Position numbers and translations under genes: made by a program. A DNA stretch of 64,000 nt from Nisaea sp. GTDB taxonomy: Bacteria; Pseudomonadota; Alphaproteobacteria; Thalassobaculales; Thalassobaculaceae. The first letter of the stretch is position 1; every line of letters starts with the position of its first letter. The stretch lies in NCBI RefSeq assembly GCF_017640745.1, contig NZ_JAEPQA010000027.1, forward strand, positions 1-64,000, in the 5' to 3' direction. Positions 8,586-16,542 of this stretch are shown here, piece after piece. The notes under the pieces were generated by a model, which saw only the letters and a list, made by a program, of their open reading frames with translations, was not told where the DNA came from and did not search any database.

Positions 8586-9199
8586 TGCAATCGCTCTATC
8601 GTCTGAAGGAAAGCCCGAGCCAGACCGCGGGCCCCTACGTCCATATCGGCTGCGTGCCGAATTTCTCCGGCATCGGCGGGGTCTACGAGGAAGATCTCGG
8701 CACCACGATGGTGAACGAGAAGACCAAGGGCGAACGCATCAAGGTGTCCGGCACCGTCTATGACGGCACCGGCACGCCGCTGAAGGATGCCCTGATCGAG
8801 ATCTGGCAGGCCGATGCGGACGGGCTCTATCCGAGCCCGGAAGAACATCGCGGCACCGCCGACCCGAACTTCACCGGTTTCGGCCGCAAGGCCGGCGACT
8901 ACCAGACCGGCGAATGGGTGTTCGAGACCGTCAAGCCCGGCGCCGTGCCGTTCCCGGACGGCCGCAAAATGGCGCCGCATATCAGCTTCTGGATCGTCGC
9001 CCGCGGCATCAATATCGGCCTGCAGACGCGGATGTACTTCCCGGACGAGGCCGAGGCGAACGCCAAGGATCCGATCCTGACGAAGATCGAGCACCAGAAC
9101 CGGGTGCCCACCCTGATCGCGAAAAAGGAGGGCGACGGCGCTTATCGCTTCGACATCTATCTGCAGGGCGAGAACGAGACCGTGTTCTTCGACTTCTGA
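8585..9199 (+). CDS. pcaG: Protocatechuate 3,4-dioxygenase alpha subunit
   Basis: A 204-residue alpha subunit that pairs with PcaH in the dioxygenase. It opens with SPSQTAGPYVHIGCVPNF, typical of PcaG, and has the intradiol core (VSGTVYDGTGTPLKDALIEI, AHIS-like MAPHISFWIVARGINIGLQT). The alpha subunit shapes the active site but lacks a full iron ligand set, and here HIHF is replaced by HISF. The start overlaps the pcaH stop. A strong hairpin 26 bases downstream ends the operon. Confidence 0.96.
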   Translation: MQSLYRLKESPSQTAGPYVHIGCVPNFSGIGGVYEEDLGTTMVNEKTKGERIKVSGTVYDGTGTPLKDALIEIWQADADGLYPSPEEHRGTADPNFTGFGRKAGDYQTGEWVFETVKPGAVPFPDGRKMAPHISFWIVARGINIGLQTRMYFPDEAEANAKDPILTKIEHQNRVPTLIAKKEGDGAYRFDIYLQGENETVFFDF

Positions 9200-9224
9200 A
9201 TCGGCGGCTCTGCACACATAGAAA

Positions 9225-9255
9225 CGGGCGCTCCCTTCCGGAGCGCCCGCTTTCG
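9225..9255 (+). terminator. Hairpin terminator after pcaG
   Basis: CGGGCGCTCC (9225-9234) pairs with GGAGCGCCCG (9240-9249) around a five-base loop, and a short T-containing tract follows. It separates pcaCHG from the convergent MetE-like gene and may serve both strands. Confidence 0.75.
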
Positions 9256-9281
9256 TTCAAACAACAGGTTGAGGACGTCGA

Positions 9282-10394
9282 TCAGACCTCGCCCCAGACT
9301 TCCTTCGCCACGTCGACGATGAAGGAGAGCTTCCGCCACTGCTCCTCCTCTGAGAGGATGTTGCCTTCCTCGGTCGAGGCGAAGCCGCATTGCGGGCTGA
9401 GACAGAACTGCTCGAGCGGCGCGAACTTGCTCGCCTCCTCGATCCGGGCCAGTACGCCCTCACGGTTCTCCAGCTCGCCAAACTTGGAGGTCACGAGGCC
9501 GAGCACGACCCGCTTCTTGCCTTTCGGCAGGAAGCGCAGCGGCTCGAAACCGCCGGCCCGCTCGGAATCGTATTCGAGGAAATAGCCGTCATACGGCAGC
9601 TCGCCAAGCAGCACTTCCGCGACCGGCTCGTAGCCGCCCTCTGAGATCCAGCTCGAGCGGAAATTGCCGCGGCAGACATGGGTGGTGATCGTCATGTCCG
9701 CCGGCTTCGCCTTCAGGGCATGCGCGATCATCGCCGCGTAGTTCTTCTTCAGGTCGTCCGGATCGTCACCGCGCTCGCGGATACCGGCGCGTTCCTTTTC
9801 CGAGCAGAGATAGGCCCAGACCGTGTCGTCGAACTGAAGGTAACGGCAGCCCGCGTCGTAGAAGCTGCGCACCGCCTGCGCGTAAGCCTCCGCCGTGTCC
9901 GCATAGAAGCCGTCCATGTCCGGATAGACCTCTTTCGAGATCGCATCGCGGCCACCGCGGAAATGCAGCACCGAGGGCGACGGGATCGTGAGCTTCGGCA
10001 TTGCCGTCTTCACCGCGCCTTTGAGAAAGCTGAAATGCTCCAGCATCGGATGGCCAGAGAACCCGACCTTGCCCGTGACCGCGATGCTTTCCGACTTGGT
10101 CTGCACCCCGGCGAACTGGATCGCCTTGGCGCCGCTGACCAGCTCGACGCCGTCGAGACCGGCGAGGAAATCGAAATGCCACCAGGAGCGGCGGAACTCA
10201 CCGTCGGTCACGGCCTTGAGGCCGGTGCTCTCCTGTTTGGCGACGACTTCACGGATGCATTCGTCTTCGACCTTCTTCAGGCCTGCGCCGTCGAGGGTCC
10301 CGGCCTGAAAGGCGGCTCGAGCCTCTTTCAGACGCTGCGGACGAAGCAGGCTTCCGACCTCGTCGGCACGGAACGGAGGGGTCGTGGCAGTCAT
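9282..10394 (-). CDS. MetE-like cobalamin-independent methyltransferase
   Basis: A 370-residue protein matching the C-terminal catalytic barrel of cobalamin-independent methionine synthase (MetE/YxjG-like short form). It starts FRADEVGSLLRP, has LKAVTDGEFRRSWWHFDF and FDDTVWAYL, and carries the zinc-site pattern HVC (TTHVCRGNFRSSW) with the last Cys in LSPQCGF. Full MetE is about twice this length because of an N-terminal duplicated barrel. GGGAG precedes the ATG. It is divergent from vanA and shares its operator region, suggesting a role in handling methyl groups released from methoxy-aromatics. A housekeeping methionine role is the alternative. Confidence 0.85.
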   Translation of the reverse strand: MTATTPPFRADEVGSLLRPQRLKEARAAFQAGTLDGAGLKKVEDECIREVVAKQESTGLKAVTDGEFRRSWWHFDFLAGLDGVELVSGAKAIQFAGVQTKSESIAVTGKVGFSGHPMLEHFSFLKGAVKTAMPKLTIPSPSVLHFRGGRDAISKEVYPDMDGFYADTAEAYAQAVRSFYDAGCRYLQFDDTVWAYLCSEKERAGIRERGDDPDDLKKNYAAMIAHALKAKPADMTITTHVCRGNFRSSWISEGGYEPVAEVLLGELPYDGYFLEYDSERAGGFEPLRFLPKGKKRVVLGLVTSKFGELENREGVLARIEEASKFAPLEQFCLSPQCGFASTEEGNILSEEEQWRKLSFIVDVAKEVWGEV

Positions 10395-10462
10395 GGAGAA
10401 CTCCCTTGATCTTTTTCTTATCGGATTGCCGTGAATCGAATGCGAAATCTGGCAGAAGAACC

Positions 10463-10490
10463 TTGTATACGCAACTTTCGACTTGTATAC
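10463..10490. promoter_or_regulatory. Paired TTGTATAC operator between MetE-like gene and vanA
   Basis: TTGTATAC occurs at 10463-10470 and again at 10483-10490, exactly 20 bases apart, so both copies lie on the same face of the helix. They sit in the 137-base divergent region and are the strongest operator candidate for the GntR regulator encoded just after vanA. Each repeat is an asymmetric half of the palindrome seen at 32241-32252. Confidence 0.55.
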
Positions 10491-10531
10491 ATTCTGACCA
10501 AAATCAAAAAGAAAAAGTGGCTGGGAGGATC

Positions 10532-11578
10532 ATGGGACAGCACAGCTTTCCGCTCAATGCGTGGTACGCGGCGGCGTGGGACGTCGAGGTCGGACGCACG
10601 CTTCTCCCGCGCAAGATCGCGGGTGCGCCGATCGTGCTGTATCGCAAGGAAAGCGGCGAAGCGACAGCGCTTGCCGATGCCTGCTGGCACCGCCTTCTTC
10701 CGCTCTCGAAAGGCTGGCTCAACGGCGACAATGTGGTCTGCGGCTACCACGGGCTTGAATATGACGAGGCCGGCCGATGTGTATACATGCCGTCGCAGGA
10801 CACGATTAACCCCTCCGCCTGCGTGAAGAGCTATCCGATCGTCGAGCGCCACCGTTTCGTCTGGATCTGGCCCGGCGATCCAGCACTGGCAGATCCGGAT
10901 CTCGTCCCTGACCTGCACTGGAACGACAGTCCGGGCTGGAGTTCGGACGGGAAGATGATCCCGGTCCGCTGCAACTACCGCCTCGTGGTCGACAATTTGA
11001 TGGACCTGACCCACGAAACCTATGTGCACGGGTCCTCCATCGGGAACCGGGCGGTGGCGGAGTCCCCGTTTACGGTGACTCATTCCGAGAAAACCGCGAC
11101 GGTCACCCGCTGGATGGAAAACATCGAGCCGCCGCCCTTCTGGCGCGCCCAGCTCGGCAAGCCGGGGAACGTGGACCGCTGGCAGATTATCAATTTCGAG
11201 GCGCCCTGCACCGTCGCCATCGATGTCGGCGTGGCGCCTGCCGGAACCGGCGCGCCGGACGGCGACCGCAGCCAGGGCGTCAACGGCTTCGTGCTCAACA
11301 CGATTACGCCCGAGACGGAGAGCACCTGCCTCTATTTCTGGGCTTTCGCGCGCAACTACGACCTCGAGAACCAGGCGCGCACGCACCAGCTGCGCGAAGG
11401 CGTCGCCACGATCTTCCGCGAAGACGAGGACGTCCTGGAGGCGCAACAGAAGGCCATCGAGGCCAATCCGGATCATGTCTTCTACAATCTGAACATCGAT
11501 GCAGGCTCGATGCGGGCGCGCAAGCTGATCGACCGGATGATCGCGCGCGAAACCTCGCTCGCAGAGGCGGCGGAATGA
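10532..11578 (+). CDS. vanA: Vanillate O-demethylase oxygenase subunit (Rieske)
   Basis: A 348-residue Rieske non-haem iron oxygenase. It would remove the methyl group of vanillate, giving protocatechuate and formaldehyde. The Rieske cluster motif is CWHR ... CGYHGLEYD (C-x-H then C-x2-H, about residues 50-75). The mononuclear iron site lies in NLMDLTHETYVHGSS. It starts MGQHSFPLNAWYAAAWDVE, as VanA proteins do. GGGAGG precedes the ATG at 10532; a longer frame from 10406 has no such signal and would run through the operator. It is followed by a coupled GntR gene and vanB. Close relatives act on other methoxybenzoates, so the exact substrate is inferred. Confidence 0.92.
   Translation: MGQHSFPLNAWYAAAWDVEVGRTLLPRKIAGAPIVLYRKESGEATALADACWHRLLPLSKGWLNGDNVVCGYHGLEYDEAGRCVYMPSQDTINPSACVKSYPIVERHRFVWIWPGDPALADPDLVPDLHWNDSPGWSSDGKMIPVRCNYRLVVDNLMDLTHETYVHGSSIGNRAVAESPFTVTHSEKTATVTRWMENIEPPPFWRAQLGKPGNVDRWQIINFEAPCTVAIDVGVAPAGTGAPDGDRSQGVNGFVLNTITPETESTCLYFWAFARNYDLENQARTHQLREGVATIFREDEDVLEAQQKAIEANPDHVFYNLNIDAGSMRARKLIDRMIARETSLAEAAE
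10780..10787. promoter_or_regulatory. Possible intragenic GTATAC operator in vanA
   Basis: TGTATACA, an 8-base palindrome with the same core as the upstream sites, lies about 250 bases inside vanA. It could be an auxiliary operator for looping. It also simply encodes Val-Tyr in an ordinary context, so confidence is low. Confidence 0.2.
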
Positions 11579-12324
11579 AATCCGAACCGGATGGACGGCG
11601 GACGCGGGCGACCTCGCAGTCCCTGAAAGCGGTGCTCGGCGTCCGCGATCTGGTGATGTCCGGCAGCTTCGCGCCGGGCGAGCGCCTGTCGGAACCCGTT
11701 ATTGCACGTCAGCTCGGAATCTCGCGGACGCCGGTACGCGCGGCGCTCGCCCGCCTGGAACAGGAAGGCCTGCTGGAGGTGATCCCGTCCGGCGGATATT
11801 CGGTCAGGCGCTTCTCTGTTTCCGACGTCATCGACGCGATCGAACTACGTGGCGTGCTGGAAGGCACGGCGGCACGGCTCGCCGCGGAACGCGGGCTTTC
11901 CCCCGCGCGGTTCGCCGCATTCGGCAGCCTGCTGACCGAAATGGACAAAATCGTCGCGGAGCCGGCCGAACGCTTTTCCTACGAGGCCTATATCGAGAGG
12001 AACGCCGAGTTCCACGACATGCTGAAGGACGCCTGCAACAGTCCGCTGATCGCGCGGGAAATCGAACGGGTGACCAATCTCTCCTTCGCCAATCCGAGCG
12101 CTTTCCTGCAGGCCCAGATCGAGCTGCCGAATTTCCTCGGCAGTCTCACGGTCGCCCAGGGCCAGCACAGGGCAATCATCGGCGCGATCGAGATGCGTGA
12201 GGGGTTCCGCGCCGAGGCGCTGGCCCGAGAACATGCCCGCCTCGCCCGGGAGAACCTCGATTTCGTGCTGCAGGACGAGCGTATGATCGAGCGGGTCCCC
12301 GCCCTCTCCCTGGTCGCGGACTGA
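11575..12324 (+). CDS. GntR-family (FCD) regulator, VanR-like
   Basis: A 249-residue GntR/FCD regulator paralogous to the one at 6690-7430. The winged helix contains SEPVIARQLGISRTPVRAAL and is followed by LLEVIPSGGYSVRRF, IELRGVLEGTAARLAAERG and the FCD fold. It lies inside the vanA-vanB transcript, its ATG overlapping the vanA stop (ATGA). This position is typical of a repressor of the vanillate genes released by vanillate. It probably binds the TTGTATAC repeats upstream of vanA and so regulates itself. The VanR role is by context, and cross-talk with the pca-linked paralogue is likely given the shared operator core. Confidence 0.88.
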   Translation: MKSEPDGRRTRATSQSLKAVLGVRDLVMSGSFAPGERLSEPVIARQLGISRTPVRAALARLEQEGLLEVIPSGGYSVRRFSVSDVIDAIELRGVLEGTAARLAAERGLSPARFAAFGSLLTEMDKIVAEPAERFSYEAYIERNAEFHDMLKDACNSPLIAREIERVTNLSFANPSAFLQAQIELPNFLGSLTVAQGQHRAIIGAIEMREGFRAEALAREHARLARENLDFVLQDERMIERVPALSLVAD

Positions 12325-12338
12325 GCGCGGAGACCGTC

Positions 12339-13322
12339 ATGAAGGGCAAACTGAACTGGCAGACAGCCATCGTCACCGCAACCACCGACGCAGCGCCGGG
12401 CGTGCGCGTTATAGATTTTGCGGTCGAAGCTTCGGACGCCGCCTTTTCCTTCTCGCCCGGATCGCACTCGACCTTCGAGATCCCGCTTGGGGGAAAATCG
12501 GCCCAGCGCTCCTACAGCTGCCTGCCGAGCCCGCCGGGGACGATCCGGGTCGGCGTGAAACGCCATGCGCTGAGCCGCGGCGGCTCGGCCTTTATGTGGA
12601 GCCTCGCCCCCGGCGCGAAAGTACGTCTCAGCCTGCCGGAAAACCGTTTCGAGCTGTCCTGGCGCGCCCCGTCCTACCTGCTGGTCGCCGGCGGCATCGG
12701 GATCACGCCGCTCTACGGCATGGCGCTCGCCCTCGCAAGGCGCAAGATGCCGGTCCGTCTCGCTTATGCCGTCGCGAAACGCAGTGAGGCCGCTTTCGCG
12801 GAAGAGCTCGGGGCGGCGCTTGGCGATGCCTGCGCCCTCTACGCGGCCGATGAGGGCAATCGGCTCGATCTTGGCGCCGAGATAGACCGGCTGCCGCCGG
12901 ATGGAGAGCTTTATGTCTGCGGCCCGGTCCGCATGCTGAACGAGGCGAAAGCGCTTTGGGCCAGCTCCGGTCGGCCGACCAGCAAGCTGCGGTTCGAAGT
13001 TTTCGGCGCCATGGAAGATCCGGCCGACCGCCCCTTCACCGTCCGGCTTTCGGGCGACTCACGCGTAATCGAGGTCCGGCCCGGCCAGACCATGCTCGAC
13101 GCGCTGACCAATGCCGGTGTCGACATGATCTGGGATTGCCTGCGCGGTGAATGCGGGCTCTGCGCCGTCGACGTCGTCGAGCTCGACGGCGCGATCGACC
13201 ATCGCGACGTATTTTTCTCAAGCGAACAGAAGGCGGAGAACAGGAGCCTCTGCACCTGCGTCTCCCGCCTCACGAGTGGAAGCGCGACCATCGATACCGG
13301 ATTTCGCCCCGGATCGCGCTGA
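12339..13322 (+). CDS. vanB: Vanillate O-demethylase oxidoreductase subunit
   Basis: A 327-residue electron-transfer partner of VanA. It has a ferredoxin-reductase-type flavin domain (RSYSCLPSPPG near residue 55), an NAD(P)H-binding domain (LVAGGIGITPLYGM, YVCGPVRML) and a C-terminal plant-type [2Fe-2S] ferredoxin domain with ECGLCAVDV preceded by CLRG and a later Cys (RSLCTCVSRL). It moves electrons from NADH through the flavin and the cluster to the Rieske centre of VanA. It starts 15 bases after the regulator gene. Confidence 0.92.
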   Translation: MKGKLNWQTAIVTATTDAAPGVRVIDFAVEASDAAFSFSPGSHSTFEIPLGGKSAQRSYSCLPSPPGTIRVGVKRHALSRGGSAFMWSLAPGAKVRLSLPENRFELSWRAPSYLLVAGGIGITPLYGMALALARRKMPVRLAYAVAKRSEAAFAEELGAALGDACALYAADEGNRLDLGAEIDRLPPDGELYVCGPVRMLNEAKALWASSGRPTSKLRFEVFGAMEDPADRPFTVRLSGDSRVIEVRPGQTMLDALTNAGVDMIWDCLRGECGLCAVDVVELDGAIDHRDVFFSSEQKAENRSLCTCVSRLTSGSATIDTGFRPGSR

Positions 13323-13365
13323 TACAGGCGTCAGAAACCAATCAAGCAACAGAGGAGGACCCCCG

Positions 13366-14394
13366 ATGCTCAAGAAACTGATCGCCGCCGGCTTCGTCGC
13401 CGGCCTTGCGCTCTCGCCGCTGGCGGCGAAGGCGCAGGACGTAACCCTGAAACTGCACCAGCTGCTGCCACTGAAGGCCGCCGTTCCGGCCGGCTTCATC
13501 ACGCCGTGGATCGAGAAGGTCGAGAAGGATTCCGGCGGACGGATCAAGATCGAGCACTATCCCTCGATGCAGCTCGGCGGCAAGCCGCCGCAGCTCGCCC
13601 AGCAGGTGACCGACGGCGTCGTCGACATCATCTGGACCGTCATGGGCTACACGCCGGGCCGCTTCCCGAAAGCCGAGGCCTTCGAGCTGCCCTTCATGAT
13701 CTCGACCAGCGCCGAGGCTTCTTCCCGCGCCTTCATGGAATATGCCGAGAAACATATGAAGGACGATTTCCCCGGCATGAAGGTCATCGCCGTTCATACC
13801 CACGGCCCGGGACTGATCCACTCCAAGAACCCCGTCAACACGCTTGACGACCTGAAGGGCATGAAACTGCGCGGCCCGACCCGCGTCATCACCGACATGC
13901 TCGCCACTCTCGGCGCCGTGCCGGTCGGCATGCCGGTCCCGGCGGTTCCGGAAGCAGTCTCCAAAGGCGTGATCGACGGCGCGGTGATTCCGTGGGAAGT
14001 GACCCTGCCGCTGAAGATGAGCGAACTCGTGAAGAATCATACCGGTTTCAGCGGCAACAAGGCGCTCTACACCGCGACCTTCCTCTTCGCCATGAACCAG
14101 GCGAGCTATGACAAGCTGCCGGACGACCTGAAGAAGGTCATCGACGACAATTCCGGCGTCGAAGCCGCCGCATGGGCGGGCCGCGCGATGGAAGCGGGCG
14201 ATGCCGTCGGCCTGAAGAAGGCGCAGGAAGCCGGCAACAACATCATCACGCTCGACGATGCCCAGACCAAGCGCTGGGCGGAAGCGGCCGCGGCCGTCGA
14301 AAAGGGCTGGGTCGCCGAGATGTCCGGCAAGGGTATCGACGCGCAGGCTCTGGTGGACGATGCCAAGGCGCTGATCGCCAAGCACAGCAAGTAA
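13366..14394 (+). CDS. TRAP transporter solute-binding protein (DctP family)
   Basis: A 342-residue periplasmic binding protein with a signal peptide at residues 1-24 (MLKKLIAAGFVAGLALSPLA, cleaved near AKA). DctP-family features include LKLHQLLPLKAAVPAG, KIEHYPSMQLGG, GPTRVITDMLATLGAVPVG and the conserved region VPEAVSKGVIDGAVIPWEV. The arginine in LRGPTR is the usual contact for a carboxylate ligand. AGGAGGA precedes the ATG at 13366. Directly after vanB and before the two membrane subunits, it probably captures an aromatic acid such as vanillate for the neighbouring demethylase. Confidence 0.93.
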   Translation: MLKKLIAAGFVAGLALSPLAAKAQDVTLKLHQLLPLKAAVPAGFITPWIEKVEKDSGGRIKIEHYPSMQLGGKPPQLAQQVTDGVVDIIWTVMGYTPGRFPKAEAFELPFMISTSAEASSRAFMEYAEKHMKDDFPGMKVIAVHTHGPGLIHSKNPVNTLDDLKGMKLRGPTRVITDMLATLGAVPVGMPVPAVPEAVSKGVIDGAVIPWEVTLPLKMSELVKNHTGFSGNKALYTATFLFAMNQASYDKLPDDLKKVIDDNSGVEAAAWAGRAMEAGDAVGLKKAQEAGNNIITLDDAQTKRWAEAAAAVEKGWVAEMSGKGIDAQALVDDAKALIAKHSK

Positions 14395-14426
14395 TCCGCT
14401 CCCGGATTGCGAAACCTCGATGCGTT

Positions 14427-14453
14427 GCGGCGGCGGAGCCGATCCGCCGCCGC
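14427..14453 (+). other. GC-rich stem-loop between TRAP dctP and dctQ genes
   Basis: An 11-base perfect stem (14427-14437 with 14443-14453, five-base loop) lies in the 100-base gap after the binding-protein gene. No T-run follows. A stem here usually protects the upstream mRNA or weakens read-through, giving more binding protein than membrane subunits. Confidence 0.5.
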
Positions 14454-14494
14454 AGCGGTTACGTGACAACAGAAAACCGGTACGCTGGCGCCCG

Positions 14495-15010
14495 ATGCTT
14501 ACACAACTCTGCCGATACCTGGCCCTTTTCGGAGGCGCCCTGCTGCTCTTCATCACGATCCTCGTCGTGACGAGCGTCACCGGACGCGCCCTCATCCCCG
14601 TCGGGCTCGGTCCGATACCGGGCGACTTCGAACTCGTCGAATTCGCGACGGCGCTGGCCGTGTTCAGCTTCCTGCCCTGGTGCCAGCTGCAGCGCGGCCA
14701 TGTTTCCGTGGACATCCTGCAATCGGTCCTCGGCAAGACCGTCGATAGCTGGCTGGCGGCCATCTACAACGTGGTCATGACGGCGGTGTCTGCCGTTATT
14801 CTCTGGCGCCTCTGGGGCGGCATGGAGGATCTGCAGACCTACGCCGAGACCACCTTCATCCTGCAAATTCCCGTCTGGTGGGCCTATGCCGCCTGCCTGC
14901 CGCTCGCCGCGCTTTCGGTCTTCGCCTCGCTCTGGACCGTGCTGCGGGATATTCGCGAGGCCCTGGCGGCCTCGCGCGGCGGACATTCCGGTACGGAGGC
15001 CGGCCGATGA
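14495..15010 (+). CDS. TRAP transporter small permease (DctQ family)
   Basis: A 171-residue inner-membrane protein with four predicted membrane helices, starting LCRYLALFGGALLLFITIL. It contains the DctQ-type segment GDFELVEFATALAVFSFLPWCQLQRGHVSVD. This is the small membrane subunit of the tripartite carrier and supports the large subunit. The ATG at 14495 begins just before the first helix; an upstream frame from 14420 runs through the intergenic stem-loop. The stop overlaps the start of the large permease (ATGA). Confidence 0.9.
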   Translation: MLTQLCRYLALFGGALLLFITILVVTSVTGRALIPVGLGPIPGDFELVEFATALAVFSFLPWCQLQRGHVSVDILQSVLGKTVDSWLAAIYNVVMTAVSAVILWRLWGGMEDLQTYAETTFILQIPVWWAYAACLPLAALSVFASLWTVLRDIREALAASRGGHSGTEAGR

Positions 15011-16323
15011 CCAAGCTCGAAATCGCGATCTGGTCCTTTCCGGTCCTGCTGCTCCTGATCCTGTTCCGCATGCCCATCGGGCTCGCCATGCTGGTAATCG
15101 GCATCGGCGGCTCGGTCCTGGTGAACGGAAGCTGGATCCCCGTGCTCTCGCAGCTGAAGTCGCTGCCCTTCGAGACCTTCTCGAACTATTCCCTCGGCAT
15201 CATTCCGCTGTTTCTGATGATGGGCCAGTTCGCGACCCATGGCGGGCTCTCGAAATCCCTGTTCGACGCCGCAGCGTCCTGGCTCGGACACCGCAAGGGC
15301 GGCGTCGCGATGGCCGCCGTCGGGGCCTGCGCGGGTTTCGGCGCCGTCTGCGGCTCCTCCCTCGCGACCGCCGCGACCATGGCCCAGGTGGCCTTGCCCG
15401 AACTCAAGCGCTTCGGCTATTCCGGCTCGCTGTCGACCGGCGCGCTGGCGGCCGGCGGCACCCTTGGGATCCTCATTCCGCCCTCCGTCGTGCTGGTGAT
15501 CTACGCCCTGCTGACCGAGCAGAACATTGCCAAGCTGTTCCTTGCCGCCGTCGTGCCCGGCATCATCGCCGCGGCCGGCTACATGCTGGCAATCGCGATC
15601 TATGTGCGCCTGAAGCCGGATAGCGCAGGACAGCGGGACGCGACCCCGATGCGCCAGCGGATCAAGGCGACCATCGCCATCTGGCCGGTGCTGACGGTCT
15701 TCATCGTCGTCGTCGGCGGGATCTATGCCGGGTTCTTCACCCCGACCGAGGGCGCCGCTTTCGGTGCGGCGGGAACCGGGCTGATCGCGCTGCTGAACGG
15801 CGGCCTGACGAAGGAACGGCTGGTCGCCTCGCTCAGCCAGACCGCGAGCTCGAGCGCCATGATCTTCTTCATCGTGCTCGGAGCGGCGGCGTTCAATTCC
15901 TTCCTCGCCTTCGCCCAGTTGCCGCAGGAAGCCGCGCTCTGGGTGACCTCGCAGGGCTTCGCGCCCTACACGGTGCTTATCGCGATCCTCATCCTCTATC
16001 TGATCCTCGGCTGCTTCATGGACTCGCTCTCCATGATCCTCTTGACCGTGCCGATCTTCTTCCCGGTCGTGAGCCAGCTCGATTACGGCATGTCGGCGGA
16101 AGCCTTCGGGCTCTGGTTCGGCGTGCTGGTGCTGATCGTCGTGGAGGTCGGCTTGATTACGCCGCCGGTCGGCATGAACCTCTTCGTCATCAACTCGATG
16201 GCGCGGAATACCCCGATGCTTCAGACCTACAGAGGCGTCGTGCCGTTCCTTGTGAGCGACATGCTGAGGGTCGTCCTGCTCACGGCCTTTCCGATCTTCT
16301 CGATCTGGTTCCTGACCTCCTGA
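15007..16323 (+). CDS. TRAP transporter large permease (DctM family)
   Basis: A 438-residue inner-membrane protein with about a dozen hydrophobic helices. This subunit carries the sodium-coupled substrate path of the TRAP transporter. Characteristic DctM stretches are FETFSNYSLGIIPLFLMMG, CAGFGAVCGSSLATAATMAQ, LAAGGTLGILIPPSVVLVIY and the C-terminal VEVGLITPPVGMNLFVINSM. Its ATG overlaps the dctQ stop. A long perfect hairpin 17 bases after the stop ends the van/TRAP unit. Confidence 0.94.
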   Translation: MTKLEIAIWSFPVLLLLILFRMPIGLAMLVIGIGGSVLVNGSWIPVLSQLKSLPFETFSNYSLGIIPLFLMMGQFATHGGLSKSLFDAAASWLGHRKGGVAMAAVGACAGFGAVCGSSLATAATMAQVALPELKRFGYSGSLSTGALAAGGTLGILIPPSVVLVIYALLTEQNIAKLFLAAVVPGIIAAAGYMLAIAIYVRLKPDSAGQRDATPMRQRIKATIAIWPVLTVFIVVVGGIYAGFFTPTEGAAFGAAGTGLIALLNGGLTKERLVASLSQTASSSAMIFFIVLGAAAFNSFLAFAQLPQEAALWVTSQGFAPYTVLIAILILYLILGCFMDSLSMILLTVPIFFPVVSQLDYGMSAEAFGLWFGVLVLIVVEVGLITPPVGMNLFVINSMARNTPMLQTYRGVVPFLVSDMLRVVLLTAFPIFSIWFLTS

Positions 16324-16339
16324 CCGGCCCCCTCTTATC

Positions 16340-16379
16340 CAGTTGATGCCGGGCGTTCTTTCGCGCCCGGCATCAACTG
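16340..16379 (+). terminator. Long hairpin terminator after TRAP operon
   Basis: Sixteen bases (16340-16355) pair perfectly with 16364-16379 around an 8-base loop. The T-run is weak (GTTG), so the efficiency is uncertain, but the stem is the strongest dyad in this region and marks the end of the van-TRAP block. Confidence 0.7.
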
Positions 16380-16542
16380 TTGCCCGGGCCGCACAAAACC
16401 CGTTGCAACAGTTGGGGTTGTTACCGGTCCCTCCGCCCGTGTAGCCTCTCCCTATTCGCTCATCCAAGTTGGAACGCCTCCCTTCAAGAACGTGGCGGCG
16501 GATCGGGTTTGCGGATTGGGGAACGACGCTGGGAAAATCTTT

